This document shows, one piece after another, positions 36,463 to 46,000 of a stretch of DNA of 64,000 bases (positions are counted from its first letter, which is position 1; the number at the start of each line of letters is the position of its first letter). A program made the translations under genes and the position numbers. Source of the DNA: JBIOHP01 sp044449065 (lineage in GTDB: Bacteria; Bacteroidota; Ignavibacteria; UBA10030; SZUA-254); the NCBI GenBank assembly GCA_044449065.1, contig JBIOHP010000017.1, positions 13,064-77,063 on the forward strand, read 5' to 3'. A model generated the notes under the pieces. That model did not search any database. It had not been told where the DNA came from and worked only from the letters and a program-made list of their open reading frames with translations.

Positions 36463-37656
36463 ATGCCCGAGAATCAGGGAATAGATCTCTCGAAATTAAG
36501 AATTCAGCACGAAAATCCAGCTCCGTCGAGTTACGAACCGAAGAAGAAACGATCGCCACTTTTGTTCGGGTTGCTTGCAGTTGTCATCCTCGCGGCGATT
36601 TTCATTGTATATAAAATCAGCGCGACTCCAGGCCGTGAAGTTGAAGCGGTCGGTGTAACTCTCCTTACCCCGAGCACCGGCAGTTCACTCCTCACTGCAA
36701 GCGGTTATGTTGTTGCTCAGCGCAAAGCTGAAGTAGCGTCGAAAGCAACGGGTAGATTAGTTTTTCTTGGATATCGCGAAGGAGATAAGGTTAAAAAAGG
36801 CGATGTGATAGCTCGAATTGAAAGCTCCGACATGGAAGCTGCCCTTGCACAGGCAAAAGCAAATCTGGGTGTGGCGCATGCAGAACTCAACGATGCTTCG
36901 CAGTCGCTCGATCGCGTCAAAAAGATGTTCGCCAGAAATTTAGCATCGCAAGCTGATGTTGACGCAGGGCAATTTCGTTATGATCGTGTTATTGCATCTA
37001 TTGCATCCACAGAAGCCGGAGTTGAAGCAGCCAAAGTAAATCTGGAAAATACTTTTATCCGTGCTCCATTTGATGGGACAATATTAACCAAGAACGCCGA
37101 CGTCGGTGAAGTAGTTGCGCCTTTCGCTGCGGGAGCCAGCTCTCGCGTCGCTGTGGTTACGCTTGCTGATATGTCGTCGTTGGAAGTGGAAGCCGACGTC
37201 TCCGAATCAAATTTGGAAAAGGTTTCAATTAATCAACCGTGTGAAATATCACTCGACGCCTACCCGGATCGGAAATATAAAGGATCCGTCGCTAAGATAG
37301 TTCCGACAGCGGACCGCGCAAAAGCCACGGTGATGACCAAAATAAAATTTGATAAGTTAGACAATTATGTGTTGCCGGAGATGAGCTGCAAGGCGCGTTT
37401 CCTGACACAAACTATCACGAATACGGAACAACAAATTCCCATCCCAACGATACCGCTTTCAGCCATGACTACCAGGAATGGAAAAAGAATCGTATTTGTT
37501 ATTAACGATAATCGCATCACGGAAACCCCGGTAGAAACGGGTGAGATTTCTGGTCAACTGGTTGAAATCAAAAACGGCGTATCCGTCAATGACAAAATTG
37601 TTAACAAACCGACGGATGATTTGCAAAGCGGGATGAAAGTCAAAATTAAAGGATAG
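36463..37656 (+). CDS. Efflux periplasmic adaptor (HlyD/MacA-like)
   Basis: The 397 residues have a membrane anchor (about 32-51, SPLLFGLLAVVILAAIFIV), a lipoyl half with KAEVASKATGRLVFLGYREGDKVKKGDVIARIE, a coiled-coil hairpin (about 125-190, rich in Ala, Gln and Asp), and the second lipoyl/barrel part (ENTFIRAPFDGTILTKNADVGEVVAP). It bridges an inner-membrane pump to an outer-membrane channel. It is followed by an ATPase and two permeases, the arrangement of MacAB-type exporters. No outer-membrane channel gene is next to it. Confidence 0.93.
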   Translation: MPENQGIDLSKLRIQHENPAPSSYEPKKKRSPLLFGLLAVVILAAIFIVYKISATPGREVEAVGVTLLTPSTGSSLLTASGYVVAQRKAEVASKATGRLVFLGYREGDKVKKGDVIARIESSDMEAALAQAKANLGVAHAELNDASQSLDRVKKMFARNLASQADVDAGQFRYDRVIASIASTEAGVEAAKVNLENTFIRAPFDGTILTKNADVGEVVAPFAAGASSRVAVVTLADMSSLEVEADVSESNLEKVSINQPCEISLDAYPDRKYKGSVAKIVPTADRAKATVMTKIKFDKLDNYVLPEMSCKARFLTQTITNTEQQIPIPTIPLSAMTTRNGKRIVFVINDNRITETPVETGEISGQLVEIKNGVSVNDKIVNKPTDDLQSGMKVKIKG

Positions 37657-37755
37657 TTTCAACGTGAGTTAATTACAGCAAATAGGTAAACGAATGGTTA
37701 CAGTAATTAAGAATTCAAGACAACTAACGGTTAATACCATAGGGAAAAACTGATC

Positions 37756-38424
37756 ATGGCATTAGTATCGATACAGAACGTTTCGAAATCATACTGGAGG
37801 GATTCGATGGAAATCCCTGTCCTAAAAAATATTAGCTGTGAAATAGCCGAAGGGGAATTTCTCGGATTGATGGGACCATCCGGATCCGGCAAGACAACCC
37901 TGTTAAATCTCATCGCCGGTATCGATAAATCCACAGACGGGAAAATAGTTATCGCGGGAACAGAGGTGTCCGGCTTGAATGAATCCCAGCTTGCTAAATG
38001 GCGTTCACGCACGGTGGGATTCATATTTCAATTTTACAATCTCCTCCCCGTCTTAACCGCTTTTGAAAACGTGGAGCTTCCGCTTCTCCTCTCCAAACTA
38101 TCAAAGAAACAGAGAAGGGAACACGTAGAGCTGGCGCTGAATGTAGTCGGACTTGGCGATAGAATGAAACACTATCCCAAACAGCTTTCCGGTGGTCAGG
38201 AACAGCGCGTCGCTATTGCGCGCGCAATCGTTACCGATCCAACATTGTTGGTTGCCGATGAACCGACGGGCGATCTCGATAAAGTCTCCGCCGAAGAAAT
38301 CTTAAAACTCATCGAGCGGCTGAATACGGAATTTAAAAAAACGATCATCATGGTGACACACGACCCCCGCGCCGCAGAACGTGCGCATCTTGTCCGCCAT
38401 CTTGATAAAGGTGAACTCACCTGA
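37756..38424 (+). CDS. MacB/LolD-type ABC transporter ATP-binding protein
   Basis: The 222 residues are of normal length. Walker A is GPSGSGKT (40-47), the signature LSGGQEQR (144-151), and Walker B LLVADEPTGDLD (164-175). The signature has Glu where Gln is usual (GGQQQR). It energises the two permeases coded next. The order adaptor, ATPase, permease, permease suggests one transcript. Confidence 0.93.
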   Translation: MALVSIQNVSKSYWRDSMEIPVLKNISCEIAEGEFLGLMGPSGSGKTTLLNLIAGIDKSTDGKIVIAGTEVSGLNESQLAKWRSRTVGFIFQFYNLLPVLTAFENVELPLLLSKLSKKQRREHVELALNVVGLGDRMKHYPKQLSGGQEQRVAIARAIVTDPTLLVADEPTGDLDKVSAEEILKLIERLNTEFKKTIIMVTHDPRAAERAHLVRHLDKGELT

Positions 38425-38435
38425 GGAAATGATCT

Positions 38436-39596
38436 ATGCGCGTACTTAAACTCATACTCAAAAATATGCTCAGGCATAAGCTGCGGACTACCCTGACCGT
38501 GATCGGGATAGCGGTTACGGTTCTTGCCTTCAACCTGATGCGAACGGTGATAAGCTCATGGAATTCCGGCGTCCAGGAATCTGCAGCAAATCGTCTCGCG
38601 ACTGTTCAGAAGGTATCATTCATTTATCCTTTGCCCCTTGCTTATCGCGATCAAATACTGAAACTCCCCGGTGTGAAACGGATTACGTTTGCGAACTGGT
38701 TCGCGGGAGTTTATATAGATAAAAACCAGTTTTTCGCGAGGTTTGCGGTTGAACCGGAAACGTTTTTTGACGTCTATCCTGAGTATGTAATCACTCCTGA
38801 AGTTAGAAATAAATTTATCAGTCAGCGGAATGCATGTATCGTGGGCCTTAAAACTGCAAGAGATTACAAACTAAAAGTCGGCGACCTGATGAACATCGAT
38901 GGCGATATTTATCCCGGGAAATGGCAGATGGAAATCGTTGGATTCTATCATGGCAAAAATGAAAACATCGATGAAACCGCCATGATGTTTAACTGGAATT
39001 ATCTCAATGAACAGGTTAAACAAACGCAGCCCACAAGGGCGAACCATGTCGGATGGTACATTGAAGAAATCGATAATCCTGCAAACCGGGCTTCTATCTC
39101 GCTCGGAATCGATAACTTGTTTGCGAATTCCCCCGCGGAGACAAAAACCCAGAGCGAAAAAGAATTTCAGCAAAGCTTTGTTTCGATGTCCGGAGCGATT
39201 ATTTCCGCAATTAATATCGTCTCGTATGTGATTATTGGAATCATCCTCCTCATACTTACCAATACGATGGTAATGACTGCCCGCGAACGGGTACGGGAAT
39301 ATGCCGTATTGAAAACGCTCGGCTTTTCATCGATTCATATTTTTGGTTTAATCGCCGGTGAATCATTGTTCATATCATGTATCGGCGGTGCAATTGGCAT
39401 GGCGGTCACCTTTCCTGCGTGCCGGGGGATCTATCGTAATCTTCCCCCCGGGTGGTTCCCTGTTTTCAATATTGAACCGATGACAATCGTATTTGCCGTC
39501 CTTACCGTGATTCTTGCTGGAGTTATTTCTTCCATGTTCCCGATTTACCGAGCTCTCCATATGAAAATTGTCGACGGACTACGTCAGATCGGATAG
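38436..39596 (+). CDS. FtsX/MacB-type ABC permease, first of two
   Basis: The 386-residue protein has an N-terminal membrane helix (LRTTLTVIGIAVTVLAFNL), a large outer domain (about 45-270, not matching the MacB periplasmic core closely), and three C-terminal helices of the FtsX domain, with the ARERVREYAVLKTLGFSS motif near 286-303. It starts 11 bases after the ATPase stop. It differs from its neighbour permease in sequence, so the pump is likely a heterodimer. Confidence 0.9.
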   Translation: MRVLKLILKNMLRHKLRTTLTVIGIAVTVLAFNLMRTVISSWNSGVQESAANRLATVQKVSFIYPLPLAYRDQILKLPGVKRITFANWFAGVYIDKNQFFARFAVEPETFFDVYPEYVITPEVRNKFISQRNACIVGLKTARDYKLKVGDLMNIDGDIYPGKWQMEIVGFYHGKNENIDETAMMFNWNYLNEQVKQTQPTRANHVGWYIEEIDNPANRASISLGIDNLFANSPAETKTQSEKEFQQSFVSMSGAIISAINIVSYVIIGIILLILTNTMVMTARERVREYAVLKTLGFSSIHIFGLIAGESLFISCIGGAIGMAVTFPACRGIYRNLPPGWFPVFNIEPMTIVFAVLTVILAGVISSMFPIYRALHMKIVDGLRQIG

Positions 39597-39599
39597 CGA

Positions 39600-40769
39600 A
39601 TGAAAATACCACTCAGTTATACCGTACGCAGTTTATGGACAAGGAGATTGACTACAGCCCTGACTATCGGGGGATTATCGCTTGTCGTTTTCGTCTTTGC
39701 GGCAGTGCTCATGCTTGCGAACGGTATTGAAAAAACTTTAATCGATACCGGTTCTGATGATAATGTGATGGTCTTAAGAAAATCAGCGACGGCAGAATTA
39801 ATGAGCCAGATCGACCGCGACGCCGTTGAGATCATTAAAGCTTATCCTGAAGTCGGCGTCACATCCGATGGTAAACCCTTTGCCGCAAACGAACTTTTTG
39901 TTCTAATTAATATTCTTAAAAAAGGTTCGAACGATATGGGGAACATCACCACGCGGGGTATCACTCCTCAATCGTTGCAGCTTCGACCCTGGATCAAGCT
40001 CATCCAGGGAAGGATGTTAACATTTGGTTCTTCGGAGATTATTATCGGTTCAAACATCGCCAAGCGATTCCAGGGTTGTGAAATTGGGAACCGGATGAAA
40101 TTCGCCCAAAATTATTGGACGATTGTCGGAATTTTCGACGGCAATAGCACAGGATTCGATTCTGAGATTTGGGGAGACGTTGAACAGATGATGCCCGCCT
40201 TCGGCAGACCCGTGTATTCCTCGGTGACAATACACCTTCGGAACCGGAGCGATTATGAATCGATCCGGGATAAAGTCGAAGCGGATCGCAGGATTAATTA
40301 TCTCGAGATCAAACACGAAAAAGCGTACTATGCCGAACAATCACAGTTCATGTCGGTTTTCATCCGGGTCCTCGGCACGGCTATAACTATTATATTCAGT
40401 TTTGGAGCGATGATCGGCGCGATGATAACGATGTACGCCTCTGTTGCAAACAGGACTGTAGAGATCGGAACCCTGCGCGCCCTGGGATTCCGACGCAGAA
40501 ATATTTTATCCGCCTTTCTTATCGAATCCATCTTCCTTGCGATAATCGCCTCCATCATCGGACTAATCGGCGCGTCATTTTTGCAATTTTTTGTTATCTC
40601 CACGTTGAATTTCAATACGTTTGCCGAACTGGCATTCGGTTTCGATATGTCAACGAATATTATTCTTGCAACATTTATTTTCGCAATTATTATGGGTATC
40701 GTGGGTGGTTTTTTGCCCGCTGTTCGCGCCGCACGATTAAATATTGTTAATGCGTTGCGTTCTGCGTAA
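39600..40769 (+). CDS. FtsX/MacB-type ABC permease, second of two
   Basis: A 389-residue protein that begins three bases after the previous stop, so translation is likely coupled. The layout is the same: a first helix (TIGGLSLVVFVFAAVLMLANGI), an outer domain (about 45-265), and the FtsX domain near 275-385 with RTVEIGTLRALGFRRRNI at about 290. It forms a heteromeric pump with the previous permease and the ATPase. The substrate is unknown. Confidence 0.9.
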   Translation: MKIPLSYTVRSLWTRRLTTALTIGGLSLVVFVFAAVLMLANGIEKTLIDTGSDDNVMVLRKSATAELMSQIDRDAVEIIKAYPEVGVTSDGKPFAANELFVLINILKKGSNDMGNITTRGITPQSLQLRPWIKLIQGRMLTFGSSEIIIGSNIAKRFQGCEIGNRMKFAQNYWTIVGIFDGNSTGFDSEIWGDVEQMMPAFGRPVYSSVTIHLRNRSDYESIRDKVEADRRINYLEIKHEKAYYAEQSQFMSVFIRVLGTAITIIFSFGAMIGAMITMYASVANRTVEIGTLRALGFRRRNILSAFLIESIFLAIIASIIGLIGASFLQFFVISTLNFNTFAELAFGFDMSTNIILATFIFAIIMGIVGGFLPAVRAARLNIVNALRSA

Positions 40770-40864
40770 TCTCCGCGAAACTACAGAAACTCTGGTAAGC
40801 ATACGGAGGTTATACAAAGGATACCATTTGATTATATTCGTTAACTATGGATAAGGGAAAAATT

Positions 40865-41344
40865 ATGTTACGATACAACAAGGTTCTCATATTTACACTA
40901 ACGATTATCGCTTCCATGTTCCTCTGGCTCAATTCTGCACGGGCTCAAAGAACCGGCAGCGGTGTCGGAATCATAGTCGGCGAACCGACAGGGTTATCGG
41001 GAAAATTCTGGGTGAATCAAATATCCGCTGTCGACGTTGGGCTTGCGTGGTCGTTCATCGACGAGGGATCGTTCCATGTCCATGCCGATTATTTATGGCA
41101 TTCCTACAACGATTTCAGAACTGAAGATTACATTGCAATTTACTATGGCATTGGAGGAAGAATAAAAACCTCCACCTCCGGCGGCGGACGCCTCGGCGTC
41201 CGGGGCACGATTGGTCTTGATTTCTTTTTAAAGGATGCTCCGTTTGACGCCTTCATTGAAGCCGCGCCGATAATGGACCTCACCCCGAAAACTGATCTAT
41301 CGTTCAACGGCGGGGTTGGTTTCAGGTTCTTTTTTAATAAGTAA
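40865..41344 (+). CDS. Small outer-membrane beta-barrel protein (DUF3996/BAPKO_0422-like)
   Basis: The frame is open to an ATG at 40847, but the Met at 40865 opens a better signal peptide (MLRYNKVLIFTLTIIASMFLWLNSARAQ). The mature 130-odd residues are a row of beta strands with GVGIIVGEPTGLSGKFW as first block and a terminal barrel strand GVGFRFFF. The start motif resembles the DUF3996 family. It is followed by two hairpins (CCTCC-TCTTC-GGAGG at 41360-41374 and GCGATGC/GCATCGC at 41380-41400) that may act as a terminator, though no T-run follows. Confidence 0.65.
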   Translation: MLRYNKVLIFTLTIIASMFLWLNSARAQRTGSGVGIIVGEPTGLSGKFWVNQISAVDVGLAWSFIDEGSFHVHADYLWHSYNDFRTEDYIAIYYGIGGRIKTSTSGGGRLGVRGTIGLDFFLKDAPFDAFIEAAPIMDLTPKTDLSFNGGVGFRFFFNK

Positions 41345-41571
41345 TAACATTGCGCTTGTCCTCCTCTTCGGAGGGGGACGCGATGCGCTTTTTGCATCGC
41401 AGGGGGTCTAATAAACCTACAGAGAACCGTGAATTTTTATCAATCAGTTTTTCTGATGGTTTTTGTACACTTCGAGGACATCGCCGAAACGGTTGGTAGT
41501 GTATTTATAAAGAACAGTAAATTCTCTAATTCCACCAAAACCATTATCAATTTCACTCTGGAGATTATACC

Positions 41572-41751
41572 ATGAAAACAGAAAACGAAAATTTAATGAC
41601 AGCCGGCAACATTGCCAAAGCGCTCGCCGTATCCGATACAAAAGTAAAAAAAGCCATCACCAATCTCGGCATTAAACCGGTCGCAAAGAAAGGCGTTTGT
41701 AATTACTACTCGAAGGATATCATCCCTAAAATTAAGTCATCGTTGAAGTAG
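41572..41751 (+). CDS. Small 59-residue protein, winged-helix-like
   Basis: The ATG at 41572 is preceded by TGGAG, so translation is likely. The 59 residues have a short acidic head, then LMTAGNIAKALAVSDTKVKK (a helix-turn-helix) and VAKKGVCNYYSKDIIPKIKS, the pattern of a small stand-alone HTH domain like the N-terminal half of MerR-type proteins. It is likely a DNA-binding protein. It lies next to the REP cluster and RAYT, but it points away from them, so a link is not shown. The gap 41345-41571 before it holds the hairpins described above. Confidence 0.6.
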   Translation: MKTENENLMTAGNIAKALAVSDTKVKKAITNLGIKPVAKKGVCNYYSKDIIPKIKSSLK

Positions 41752-41764
41752 TTGCTCAGTTGTT

Positions 41765-41969
41765 AAACGAAATTTATTTCGTTTGAGGGTTAAGCGATAT
41801 ATACCCGTTGAACGAAATTTATTTCTTTTAGAAAATTAGCCGGATGTACCTGTTGAACGAAATTCATTTCGTTCAGTAGTTAATTTGTATTCATTCAAAT
41901 AAAATATTGCGGTTATTAAGCACAAACGAGATAAATCTCGTTCAACGTGTACCACGAAATTTATTTCGT
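41765..41969. repeat. REP palindrome cluster, downstream of RAYT
   Basis: At least five palindromes occur: AAACGAAATTTATTTCGTTT (41765-41784), a worn copy at 41810-41829, GAACGAAATTCATTTCGTTC (41855-41874), AACGAGATAAATCTCGTT (41925-41942), and ACGAAATTTATTTCGT (41954-41969). Two spellings are used: GAAATTYATTTC and GAGATAAATCTC. They fill 41752-41998. Confidence 0.85.
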
Positions 41970-41998
41970 TCGTTTCTTTGATTGCAATAAAACTCATT

Positions 41999-42673
41999 CT
42001 ACGTTTCGTAAATACTATAACTCCATTTCCATTCTTCCGGGGTTTTAACTAATCCCGCTTTCACCGGATTATATAAAACATACGATATTATATTTTCCAA
42101 TTCTGTGCCGTTCCTAACGACATGATCAAAGCTTTCGTGCTGCCAGAATTGTCCCTTCCGATTAAGTATTATGTTTGCTTCGTGCGCCATAGCTCCTTTA
42201 ATCTTTTGCAAGATTTTTGCAAGGAGCGTTATCGTTGAACGAGATTTATCTCGTTTAGTGAGAATTATTTTTCGTTTATCGACAATATCAATATCTATTA
42301 CCAGATGAACATGGTTCGGCATGATGCAATGCGATATCAGATAGTAAGCGTCGTTATCAAGTGAATGTATTTTCTTTTGAACGAGACCCGCAATCCTCTC
42401 ATCACCTAACCATCGTGGACTATCATTTGCTCGATCGAGCATTTCATCAAAACGGATGATGTATCGTTTTCTCCCGGCGTTGAGTTCTTGTCTGCGTTTT
42501 AGAGTATTCTTAATCGCCATCAAGCGTTTTTCTTCGATCATTTGTTCTTGCTTCAGTTTTTCAACCACTGCCGCCGGAAGCGAATTCACCAATCGAAATG
42601 TGATGAAGAAGACAGCATTTTCAGAATGAATATGCGGAAGATTTCTCCGGTAATATGTTTTTACTTCTTTCAA
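41999..42673 (-). CDS. REP-associated tyrosine transposase (RAYT)
   Basis: RAYTs are IS200-like Y1 enzymes thought to move and spread REP palindromes. The 224 residues begin at TTG (42673). The HUH motif is HCIMPNHVHLVID (about 118-130) with the two histidines in NHVHL, and the C-terminal block ENIISYVLYNPVKAGLVKTPEEWKWS (about 190-215) includes a Tyr in the right place. The enzyme is of normal length for the family except for about 20 residues after the HUH block (KRKIILTKRDKSRSTITL), which coincide with a REP palindrome in the DNA (42237-42256). REP palindromes of the same spelling flank the gene on both sides, as expected for the family. Confidence 0.85.
   Translation of the reverse strand: MKEVKTYYRRNLPHIHSENAVFFITFRLVNSLPAAVVEKLKQEQMIEEKRLMAIKNTLKRRQELNAGRKRYIIRFDEMLDRANDSPRWLGDERIAGLVQKKIHSLDNDAYYLISHCIMPNHVHLVIDIDIVDKRKIILTKRDKSRSTITLLAKILQKIKGAMAHEANIILNRKGQFWQHESFDHVVRNGTELENIISYVLYNPVKAGLVKTPEEWKWSYSIYET
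42237..42256. repeat. REP palindrome inside the RAYT gene
   Basis: GAACGAGATTTATCTCGTTT lies in the RAYT coding sequence and keeps the frame; on the coding strand it contributes the KRDKSRS part of the product. Confidence 0.8.
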
Positions 42674-42695
42674 TGATATTTCTTTTGGTGAAGTT

Positions 42696-42802
42696 GAACG
42701 AAATTCATTTCGTTCCGTAATTAATCTTTATTCATCTATATGAAATAATGCGATGTTTAAACGCGAACGAGATAAATCTCGTTCAACGAAATTTATTTCG
42801 TT
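42696..42802. repeat. REP palindrome cluster, upstream of RAYT
   Basis: Three palindromes: GAACGAAATTCATTTCGTTC (42696-42715), GAACGAGATAAATCTCGTTC (42765-42784) and AACGAAATTTATTTCGTT (42785-42802). The last two touch. In the remainder of 42674-43050 no gene is seen. Confidence 0.85.
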
Positions 42803-43050
42803 TGGAATTTTGGTATTATTGGGCTTTTAAAGCAATTATATACCTATATAAAGTCGAAATGAAAATGTTAGGATACCTACACCGTATCGAATATGACAAG
42901 TTAATAAAAATTATTATTGGCGTCAAGGGGTGCTACGAATTTTATTTTTAAATGTTTACCTCCTACCCAAAAGCCGTCGTATGAAGGCATTTGTTGAGAC
43001 TCCTCTGTCATAATCAGTTCGTGAATTTCAGAAACTTTCCCCCCATCCCC

Positions 43051-46000
43051 CTAAAACTTCAACTTCTCATAATGATTTTTCTCCAGTTCCTTATTAATCT
43101 CCGTCAACCCGTTTAACTGGAATTTTTTCCACCCGTCCATTCTGGCGTGGAGTATTTTTTCCTCATTCTTCACGTCGGAGATTTGCACGGCGGTGGGCTG
43201 CGCGTCGGCGCCTTGCAACAGTCTCATCAAGTAAATTAATTTTGTTTGCAATCCGTTAAATGTTTCACGCACCGGGTTGCCGTCTTCGGGGGCGAAATAA
43301 TCAAGGTCTTCTAAGGAAGGGACGCCGTCGCCCTTTAATGCTTTCAACCTCCGCTCGAGAGTGGAAAGGGAGTCCTTCAATGCAGGCGTGTCAACTTTTC
43401 CAACCAGATTATGAATTTGATTGCGAAGTTTCTTTAGCTGGTCGGTGGCTCCGAGAAGTTCGCTCAATCCCTTGTAGCACGCCATGGAAAGATCAAATTG
43501 CTCCTGAAGCGTTTCATTGGAAATGGTCACCCGCGGATCCATTTTAACGGTGATCGGCTGGGTGAAGGTTTTCCCGTCGACATTCAAAATTACAGTATAT
43601 GTTCCCGGAAGAACCCAGGGTCCATGCGGTTCGGCGGCGGTATTATGGAGAACCGCAGTCATTGGAAACGACGGCGAAAAACTATCCGGAGCAGAATAAT
43701 GCATATCCCAGATGAAACGGTGAATGCCCGCTTCAGCGGAGAGCTTCGCGGCGGGACGAATCCAGTATGTCGGGATGGCTAAGTTTTTCTCGTTGATAAC
43801 AACCGGAACATCGCTGGTAGAATACCTCCGTACAACGTTTTGCGCCTGATCTCGGATTTCGATAGCAACATTTTTCACTCCGGCTGGAATTAAATAATCA
43901 ATCATCGCGCCATCCGGGGGATTTTCCCCTGCCGGTTCTTCGGGAGGAAGCGGTGTATCGGTGTTCAGATTCCACCGCACACGATAGGCGTCATCCGGTT
44001 TAAACAGGTACGTACCCGCTAATAAAAGTTCTTCATTTACCTCACGCAGCGGAGTAATATTATCAAGTATCCAAAATGATCGCCCATGCGTCGCGACGGC
44101 AATATCCGTATTATGAACGATAAGATCACGGATAGATGTCGCGGGCATATTCACCCTGAGAGACAACCAGTTGTCACCATCATCGAAAGACACATACACC
44201 GCCCGCTCGGTGCCGGCAAAAAGGAGTCCCTTGCGGACAGGGTCTTCGCGCACGGCATTTACCGGACCGTTAGTAGGCAAACCGGAAACAATCTCTTTCC
44301 AGCTCACGCCGCCGTCGTGAGTCCGGTATATATGCGGACGCATATCGTCTAAGCGGATACGATTCACCGCAGCATAAGCCGTCTTCGAATCAAAATGCCC
44401 CGCGTCGATGCCCGCAACTTTACTCCATGAGGTGATTGAGGACGGAGTCACATTATTCCATTTTTTACCCCCGTCCCATGTAACATGGATCAATCCGTCG
44501 TCGGTGCCAGCCCAAATAACATTTTCGTCGAGAGGCGATAATCCGAGCGCGTAAATGACGCCTCTGCGCGCTTGTTTAGTAAGATCAGGGGTTCGATAGA
44601 TGCCAATGTTATTGGGGACCTCCGGCGATTCACGGGAGAGATCAGGACTGATAACCTCCCATTGGTCGCCGCCTGTTGAAGTTTTAAAGAGAACATTTGA
44701 TGCGAGATATAGATCATGCTGGTCAACCGGAGAAAACATCAACGGTGATGTCCGAATATATCGATACTTGCCCGACCGGATCGCTTCAGGTGCAACCGAT
44801 TGTGCCTGCCCCGTTTGCTTATCATATTTTGAACATTTGCCCCCGAAGACCAAATTGGGATGCAAGGGATCGGGAGCCACATACGCATATTCATCGGCGG
44901 CAACGGGACGCCATTCGCGAAATGTTATTTCCCCGTCATTGCCCCGGCTTGCAATTCCGACAGAACCGCTCTCCTGCTGTCCGCTGTAAAGATTGTACGG
45001 AAACTGGTTATCCGCTGAAACGTGGTACAGTTGCGCCGTCGGTTGATTATACCATGAACTCCACGTTCTCCCCTCGTTAACAGAAATCGTCGCACCCTGA
45101 TCGCTGGCAAGCAGGATAATTTCAGGATGAGTCGGATTTATCCAGATCGTATGATAATCATCCCCGCCGGGCGCGCCTTTAATTGCGGTAAAGGTCGATC
45201 CGCCATCCATAGAGCGATACGTAGTGGTATTGGCGACATAAATGATATCTTTGTTTTTTGGATGGACTTTCACTTCCGCAAAATCATCTCCCCGCCCGTA
45301 GATGCGGTCCTCCGCGTTTGTCTGAACCCAGCTCGCACCTCCATCGTCTGATTTGTACACGCCGCCGTGTTCTGATGCTTCTACCAGCGCATACATCCTT
45401 GTTGGATCGCTTGGTGCAATGGCAAAACCAATCCTGCCCAAACCTTGCTCTGCGGTCGGCAATCCTTTAGTAAGCTGTGTCCATGCCGTGCCCCCATCGG
45501 TGGATTTAAATAGTCCGCTCGTTTTACCGCTCCATCCCCCGTTCTCCCACGGTCCCTGGCGCGCCGCCCAGAGATCGGCATAGATGATCTGAGCATTCCC
45601 CGGATCGAAAGCGAGCGCTATGGCTCCCGTGTTCTCATCTTTATATAATATTTTTTCCCACTTTGTCCCGCCGTTGATGGAACGGAAAACTCCGCGTTCT
45701 TCATTTGCGCCATACGGGTGACCGAGGACGGCAACAAAGACCCGGTTGGGATCTTTAGGATCGACAAGGACAGCGCCGATTTGCTGGGCATCGCTGAGCC
45801 CGAGATATTTCCACGTCGCTCCGCCATCGATTGATTTGAACATCCCATCACCAGTGGAAAGATCGGGACGCTGAAGGCCTTCTCCCGAACCAACATAGAT
45901 GATATTAGGATTCGACGGCGCAATTGCCAACGCTCCAATAGAACCGGTGGGCTGGGTATCAAATATTGGATTCCATGTCCTTCCGGCGTCATCAGTGCGC

